A stretch of 16,955 nucleotides of DNA from Candidatus Helarchaeota archaeon (lineage in GTDB: Archaea; Asgardarchaeota; Lokiarchaeia; Helarchaeales; HEL-GB-A): assembly GCA_013375455.1 (NCBI GenBank), contig JABXJT010000102.1:1-16955 (forward strand), written 5' to 3'. Numbering within the stretch: the stretch's first letter is position 1; each line of letters opens with the position of its first letter. Both the position numbers and the translations under genes were made by a program. Below are positions 12,552-16,955 of this stretch, in pieces. Under the pieces are notes generated by a model. That model worked only from the letters and a program-made list of their open reading frames with translations. It was not told the origin of the DNA and did not search any database.

Positions 12552-13658
12552 TCAGTTAGAAATATATTCTGGAATGATTCGTTGCCCTGGATGCATTAAA
12601 ACAAAATTAATGCGTTTTTTAAATTTATTTTGGTGTCTATTTTTGCGGCGTCTTCGCCTCGTTCGTCTTCTTGGCTCAATTATATCTCTATAGGGATCTT
12701 TTAACAGCCTCTCAACTTCTTTCCGTGCCGTTTCTGTCCATAAGGCACTTGTGTAGGGCGTGTATCCGAGTAGTAATTCAACACCAGAACGTGCGTGAAG
12801 TATCCAAAAGCTCGGCAGTTTTTCTGCTAGATAAACATCTGCTTGAATGATTTGATTTGCGATGTCTGATAAATTCTGAATTCGCCAAACTCCCCAAGAA
12901 CGAATCGATTTTTTACATGGTTTAATTAATTTAACGGAAGCTGATCCGTCACTTCTTTGACCACCATGTAATAAAGTAACTGATCTATCATCCCAGAAAA
13001 GAGAACGCACTCCTTTCTTTTTCAGCAATTCGTTGTACTCTACTTCTCTTACTAACTTTTGAAAAGCCCATCCTGACAGAATCACTTTATTATATGCATC
13101 TGCCTTTTCTCCATCCCATTGAGGCACCAGAGTCTCTCTATCAATATAACGATCAAGTGCTTTATAGGCATCTTTCCACCATCTTGGCATTGCAATTTTC
13201 TTTAAAACATGCGATCTATTTTCAATCGCGAATTCCATCACATCGGGGTCGATATACACCCACAAATTTCTGGTATAAAACCTACTCCTCAAATCTCGTA
13301 TGAACTGGGGGTTGAAATCCACGTTAGTCACACCCTCTTGACGAATACGTTTCGTAAATAGTTTTTCAGGGAATCGAATTTTACAATAGGAATGTCCAAA
13401 ACGTGCGAATCCTTCAAAATCCACGTGATTTTCTGTAACGGTTACAACTGGATCATAGATTTTATTCAAGTTCACCCCTGGATGGGCCATCAAAATTTGG
13501 TTTACTTGTAAAATACCGGCTCTAAACAGTTCGGGATTCAAGACTTGGCTTTCTAAAAAGGGAATCGTTTGATTTGAATTGATTACGGGTTCTAGGACTA
13601 ATTTATTATCCGATACATAGCTGCCTTGTACTAATTCTTGTTCTAATATTACAGACAT
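12552..13658 (-). CDS. Conserved-looking protein of unknown function with an Arg-rich C-terminal tail
   Basis: I do not recognise a family. The 368-residue protein is soluble with no TM helix or signal peptide. It is rich in aromatic residues, with Trp at 133, 160, 161, 181, 197, 222, 255, 258, 285 and 307, often in charged settings (AMPRWWKDAYKALDRYIDRE; SLFWDDRSVTLLHGG; SIRSWGVWRIQNL). Residues 280-312 (KLPSFWILHARSGVELLLGY, then TPYTSALWTE) look like a conserved core helix. Residues 329-349 hold a dense basic stretch (PRRRTRRRRRKNRHQ, then FKKR) before a short hydrophobic end. Such a tail suggests binding to nucleic acid or to acidic lipid surfaces, which is inference. The start is good: GAGGG (13668-13672) lies 9 nt before the ATG. 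Three inverted repeats lie in the 237-bp region upstream. It follows argS on the same strand. Confidence 0.7.
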   Translation of the reverse strand: MSVILEQELVQGSYVSDNKLVLEPVINSNQTIPFLESQVLNPELFRAGILQVNQILMAHPGVNLNKIYDPVVTVTENHVDFEGFARFGHSYCKIRFPEKLFTKRIRQEGVTNVDFNPQFIRDLRSRFYTRNLWVYIDPDVMEFAIENRSHVLKKIAMPRWWKDAYKALDRYIDRETLVPQWDGEKADAYNKVILSGWAFQKLVREVEYNELLKKKGVRSLFWDDRSVTLLHGGQRSDGSASVKLIKPCKKSIRSWGVWRIQNLSDIANQIIQADVYLAEKLPSFWILHARSGVELLLGYTPYTSALWTETARKEVERLLKDPYRDIIEPRRRTRRRRRKNRHQNKFKKRINFVLMHPGQRIIPEYISN

Positions 13659-13709
13659 ATTATACTACCCTCATATATTAATAATATTACGGCGATATGA
13701 AAAACTCTG

Positions 13710-13726
13710 TTATTGATTTTCAATAA
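13710..13726. repeat. Inverted repeat TTATTGA-TTT-TCAATAA
   Basis: Perfect 7-bp arms with a 3-nt spacer lie about 52-68 nt upstream of the ATG of the unknown 368-residue gene. This is a plausible operator position just ahead of a promoter. It is the first of three inverted repeats in this gap, centred at 13718. Confidence 0.5.
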
Positions 13727-13760
13727 TGAGTAGTAATTTTTATCAAGTTCTCCCATATTA

Positions 13761-13781
13761 ATCTATTTTACATGAATAGAT
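13761..13781. repeat. Inverted repeat ATCTATT-N7-AATAGAT
   Basis: Perfect 7-bp arms with a 7-nt spacer, centred at 13771. On the minus strand no T-run follows, so it is not a standard terminator for argS. Confidence 0.5.
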
Positions 13782-13815
13782 AAAAATCTTTAAAAATACT
13801 GTTCCGATAACATTA

Positions 13816-13831
13816 GAGCCTTATAAAGCTC
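13816..13831. repeat. Near-perfect 16-bp palindrome GAGCCTTATAAAGCTC
   Basis: The palindrome GAGC-C-TTATAA-A-GCTC has one mismatched pair and is centred near 13823.5. It lies 65-80 bp beyond the argS stop and could be part of an argS 3' structure or a distal operator of the unknown gene. Confidence 0.4.
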
Positions 13832-13895
13832 ATTTCAAATTTTTTAAGCCCTTTTTAAATTCGATTTCAGTTTTTAAAATAAGAGTTTAATGGAG

Positions 13896-16259
13896 TTACA
13901 TCCTATCTGGAACTTGTATGCCCAATAAATCCACGAGCAGAATTCGTAACAGGATGCTTATGGCTTGAACTAGTTGTAACCGCGACGCTTTTAATTCTGG
14001 GGTGGCAGCTTTCAAAACTGGGACTTGATGGTAGAAATCATTGAACTTATCTGCAATCAAAAGCGCATAATTCGCAATTTGATGAATTGCAAAATTTTCG
14101 GCTACTTCTTGCAATAGCTGAGGGAATTTCGCAATTAACCGAATGAGTTCTATTTCAGTTTCGTGGGTCAATAAAGATGGATTAGGGTTTTGAATACTTC
14201 CTTCATGTTTGCGAAAGATACCTTGAGTTCTAACATAAGCATATTGAACGTATGGGGCACTCTCCCCCTCAAAATTTAGAACATCCTTCCATTCAATAAC
14301 AATTTTCTTCTCAGGACTATATTTTGCTAAATAATATTTAACGGCACCGACCCCTATAATTTCTGCAATTTGATTCATCAATTCCCTGGAAAACTCTTCT
14401 TCATGGCGTTTTTTAACTTCTTCCAAGGCTAATTCAACGGCTTTATTCAATGCAGCATCCGCTTCAAATCCAACCCAGGTGCCTTTCCTTCCGCTAAATG
14501 CCTGTTGGCCTGGAAGCCAAACCCATTTGAAACTTAAGTGATGTGAATTTTGGTACTGTTTCTCATGGCCTGTAATTTTTAGGGCATGATTGACGACTTG
14601 TTGGGGATACTTCTGCTCATATCCTATCACATTTATTGCTAAATCCCCATGTCCAAACCGTTGCATATAATTTCCTTCTTTTGAAGTTTCCCAGAGATCT
14701 TGGCCATTAGGTTGAGTTCCCCATTTACGAAACTTGAACTTACCCTTCACGAGATTCATTTTAAAAAAGTGTAAACCAATATCACGCCCCGTATATGTTG
14801 CGACATCATTAGATCGAACGATAATTTTATATGGCTTTTCCATTTGACGATAGTCTTCTCCAAATTCTGACATATCAACGACAATACAGCCTTTATCTTC
14901 GCCCTTATCTACCTTATAAACTTTATCCGATTGCAGCAATTCGGTGAGAGTTTCCTCGAAGATTCCTGAGGCGATTACATCGCTCTCCCAAATTAGGAGA
15001 TCGTAAAAAATATTCATACGATTAGCAGTTTCAAGTTGTCCTTCTAGGGCTAATTGAACTAAATTGTTAGCTACTGATTTACATTCGGGATCTCCATTTT
15101 CTAATCGTGCTATTAAATCCTGAATCTCTTCTTCTAATTGTGGATTCTTTTCAATTGCTTGAGATGCCTGTGTATAAAGTATCCCAAGCATAAAATCATC
15201 TTTAATTCTCAAATTACTAAAAGCTTTTAATTTTTCTTCAATAAAATCTCTCATTTTTATTTTATACAAGTTTTCATTCTGAATACTCACAATTAAGTAT
15301 TCATCTTTTTCTTTCATTCTTAGATGCTTATGAAGTTTTAATACTTCTATGTCTTTTTCTAATCTTAATTCTTTTAGTGCTTCGTTCAATTTACTTATTT
15401 TTATTTGTCTCTCTCGTTTCTCTATCTGTAATCTTTCAATATGGTCTAATTTCACATCGACTTTTCTTTTCAAGTATTTTATTCCCATTGATATATTCAT
15501 TTCTTCTGTTTTAAGTGATAAATAATCCATAATCAATGCATATGCAATATAATCTTTTAATTTACGTGAAGGAAGTCTAAATTGGACTGAAATTCTTCCA
15601 TAATCTTCCCATTTTATAATTTCTAAATCTCTTTTATCGATATAAAGAGCTTCCTCGTCACTTTTTCCCACTTGAAATCGTTTTTCAAATAAATTCAAAA
15701 AGCCCCATATTAAAACCGCCACTTGTCTCCCTAAATCATCCATATAATTTTCTATTTCTACCTTATATCCAATTTTTTTTAAAATTCGCCCCGTTATATC
15801 CCCTAAAACCGCACATCTCATAGTACCCATATGAATAGGTTTAGTAGGATTGGGTGAAGTGTGCTCTACAATAGCTTTTTTTCCTTTTCCTATCGATAAA
15901 TTCCCAAAATTTTCCTTTAATTCAATAATTTGATTGAGAATCTCCGTGTTAAATTTCTCCCAATCTATGAAAAAATTGATGTACCCTCCGCCTGCTACCT
16001 CTAATCTCGAAAAATAAGGTAACTTTTCAAGAGCGATTTCGTTTGAAATCATATCCGCAATTTCACGAGGGGCTCTCCCCATTATTTTCGCTAATGGAAA
16101 ACACACTCTAGTTTCAAAATCCCCCAAATTAGAATAACGTGGCTCTTTAATTAGATTTCTTAAATCTTCTGGCGTAATTCCATCGACATCTAATTTATTT
16201 AAAACGCGCTCTAATTCAGTAAGGATTTGAGATTGAAGATGGTCCCAAGGATTTTCCAT
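13896..16259 (-). CDS. argS: Arginyl-tRNA synthetase with a large insertion
   Basis: ArgRS charges tRNA-Arg with arginine in the cytosol. Numbering from the ATG at 16271, residues 1-110 form the Add1 domain (YSNLGDFETRVCFPLAKIMG). The class I signature is SPNPTKPIHMGTMRCAVLGD (139-158), so HIGH reads HMGT. ENYMDDLGRQVAVLIWG follows. NDVATYTGRDIGLHFFK (488-504), FGHGDLAINVIGYEQ and FSGRKGTWV (592-600, the KMSK-like loop) are also present. The anticodon-binding domain starts near 700, and the usual C-terminus is intact. Most archaeal ArgRS are about 560-650 residues; here about 150 extra charged, helical residues lie at roughly 208-357 (about 15200-15650). I chose the ATG at 16259 (787 residues): GAGG (16272-16275) abuts the ATG at 16271, too close to serve it, but lies 12 nt before 16259. 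Confidence 0.92.
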   Translation of the reverse strand: MENPWDHLQSQILTELERVLNKLDVDGITPEDLRNLIKEPRYSNLGDFETRVCFPLAKIMGRAPREIADMISNEIALEKLPYFSRLEVAGGGYINFFIDWEKFNTEILNQIIELKENFGNLSIGKGKKAIVEHTSPNPTKPIHMGTMRCAVLGDITGRILKKIGYKVEIENYMDDLGRQVAVLIWGFLNLFEKRFQVGKSDEEALYIDKRDLEIIKWEDYGRISVQFRLPSRKLKDYIAYALIMDYLSLKTEEMNISMGIKYLKRKVDVKLDHIERLQIEKRERQIKISKLNEALKELRLEKDIEVLKLHKHLRMKEKDEYLIVSIQNENLYKIKMRDFIEEKLKAFSNLRIKDDFMLGILYTQASQAIEKNPQLEEEIQDLIARLENGDPECKSVANNLVQLALEGQLETANRMNIFYDLLIWESDVIASGIFEETLTELLQSDKVYKVDKGEDKGCIVVDMSEFGEDYRQMEKPYKIIVRSNDVATYTGRDIGLHFFKMNLVKGKFKFRKWGTQPNGQDLWETSKEGNYMQRFGHGDLAINVIGYEQKYPQQVVNHALKITGHEKQYQNSHHLSFKWVWLPGQQAFSGRKGTWVGFEADAALNKAVELALEEVKKRHEEEFSRELMNQIAEIIGVGAVKYYLAKYSPEKKIVIEWKDVLNFEGESAPYVQYAYVRTQGIFRKHEGSIQNPNPSLLTHETEIELIRLIAKFPQLLQEVAENFAIHQIANYALLIADKFNDFYHQVPVLKAATPELKASRLQLVQAISILLRILLVDLLGIQVPDRM

Positions 16260-16310
16260 GTGTAAAAGCATCCTCGTACATATTCAAGTAAAATTATTTG
16301 GAACTGTTAT

Positions 16311-16318
16311 TTAAATAT
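16311..16318 (-). promoter_or_regulatory. TATA-like promoter for argS
   Basis: ATATTTAA on the minus strand lies about 52 nt before the ATG at 16259. Initiation near 16286 would give a leader of roughly 27 nt that includes the GAGG SD at 16272-16275. argS therefore seems to have its own promoter, separate from psmB. Confidence 0.45.
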
Positions 16319-16341
16319 GAATCAAATCAAGCATGTAACAA

Positions 16342-16351
16342 TAAAAAGAAA
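16342..16351 (-). terminator. U-rich terminator of the proteasome gene
   Basis: On the minus strand, about 10 nt after the psmB stop (16361-16363), the sequence is CTTTCTTTTTAT, a pyrimidine/U-rich tract that fits archaeal intrinsic termination ahead of the argS promoter. Confidence 0.4.
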
Positions 16352-16360
16352 GTAGATTGA

Positions 16361-16955
16361 CTAATTTACAAAATTAATGCCTTTACCCGTGATAGTAGCG
16401 ATCTGCAGTTTTCCTCCAGAAGCAATATCCCGTTTTCGTGCAGCATCGATTGCTCGCTTTACTAGGCTGACTCCTTCCTTTACTGTCATTTTATCTTTAT
16501 ATCCAGCTTCTAGCACGCCAAAGCCGACGACACTTCCGCTTCCTACCGATGTGAATTGTTTTTCTTCGATGATTGAACCAAATGGGTCTAAACTATATAA
16601 ATGCGTACCTTCTTCGTCAAAGCCTCCGATGAGTAACGCACTATAATAAGGAAACATCCTATTTTGAAACAGAAGAACCGCTGTTAATTGAGCTGCAGCT
16701 TTAACCAGAGTGGATTTTCCAAGTTCTAATTCACGTATGGCAAGCAAAGCAGTTAAAGTTTTCACGACTTGTTGGCAATCTGCTACACCACCCGAAATTG
16801 TCATTCCGATCCGGGGCGTAATTTCGAAAAGTTTCGTAGCATCCTTGCTGGCAACAAGATAACCCATTGTAGCTTGGCTTTCAGTCGCAAGAACCACACC
16901 ATCTTTACAAACCACTCCCATTGTCGTGGTACCCGTCTTCAAAATTGGTATTTCT
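16361..16955 (-). CDS. psmB: 20S proteasome beta subunit, N-terminal end outside the window
   Basis: The beta subunit forms the two inner rings of the archaeal 20S proteasome and carries the catalytic N-terminal threonine. The motif GTTTMGVVCKDGVVLATE fixes the mature start at the Thr encoded at 16930-16928, after autocleavage of the propeptide. Glu17 (in ATES) and Lys33 (in ATKLFE), mature numbering, are present, as are GSGS and the KRDIASGG segment near the C-terminus. Catalytic residues look intact. The frame stays open to the right edge (it reads EIPILKTG before the Thr), so the TTG at 16942 is probably not the start; the propeptide continues outside the window. It ends at a TAG with a U-rich tract downstream. 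An alpha subunit is not in this window; archaea usually encode it elsewhere. Confidence 0.95.
   Translation of the reverse strand, partial: EIPILKTGTTTMGVVCKDGVVLATESQATMGYLVASKDATKLFEITPRIGMTISGGVADCQQVVKTLTALLAIRELELGKSTLVKAAAQLTAVLLFQNRMFPYYSALLIGGFDEEGTHLYSLDPFGSIIEEKQFTSVGSGSVVGFGVLEAGYKDKMTVKEGVSLVKRAIDAARKRDIASGGKLQIATITGKGINFVN

Noticed and set aside
13761..13781. Hairpin as an intrinsic terminator for argS
   Set aside because: On the minus strand the stem is followed by TAATATGGG rather than a T-run.
16940..16942. TTG as the start of psmB
   Set aside because: The frame continues to the window edge and a longer propeptide is normal in this family.
10446..16955. A ubiquitin-proteasome gene cluster
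   Set aside because: The ubiquitin-like ORF and psmB are about 6 kb apart on opposite strands with unrelated genes between, and no E1, E2, RING or JAMM protein is present.

Overview
The window looks archaeal. It holds a 20S proteasome beta subunit with the N-terminal Thr motif, an archaeal-type DUF123/GIY-YIG protein, a ThiL-like kinase, an MCM-family AAA+ ATPase and an arginyl-tRNA synthetase. A/T-rich TATA-like boxes lie roughly 25-30 nt ahead of several starts, and Shine-Dalgarno (SD) motifs are mixed with apparently leaderless starts. A very small ubiquitin-like ORF (10446-10613) suggests, but does not prove, an Asgard-type archaeon. No tRNA, rRNA, CRISPR array, insertion sequence or phage gene was seen. 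Coding density is high, and no gap between genes exceeds about 240 bases.

Layout. 1-1080 is the 3' part of an M24 (creatinase/prolidase-like) gene that enters from the left edge and has lost key metal ligands. 1178-2697 is a two-gene operon: a secreted, membrane-anchored protein with two PPC-like beta domains, then a three-TM protein with 11-residue amphipathic repeats. 2713-4107 (minus) is an unusual ATPase, an HhH domain joined to an MCM-like AAA+ core. A PIG-L/LmbE deacetylase diverges from it and converges on a four-TM membrane protein (4944-5456, minus). A metallo-beta-lactamase-fold hydrolase (5578-6276, minus) diverges from a B12-binding-type radical SAM protein (6373-7827), which overlaps or abuts a GNAT acetyltransferase.

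8318-11429 alternates convergent and divergent pairs: thiL (minus) and the DUF123 protein (plus) share a promoter region, and a nitroreductase (minus) and the ubiquitin-like ORF (plus) share another, followed by a PHP phosphoesterase (plus). The rest is on the minus strand: a TPR protein, a 368-residue protein I do not recognise with three evenly spaced inverted repeats upstream, an arginyl-tRNA synthetase with an insertion of about 150 residues, and a proteasome beta subunit cut by the right edge.

The window does not read as one pathway. It is a mosaic of housekeeping genes (argS, psmB, thiL) and poorly known accessory genes. The best candidates for something new are the minimal ubiquitin-like protein, the HhH-MCM-like ATPase, the unknown 368-residue protein with its upstream palindromes, the insertion in ArgRS, and two genes whose best ribosome-binding sites point to AUU or AUC start codons.
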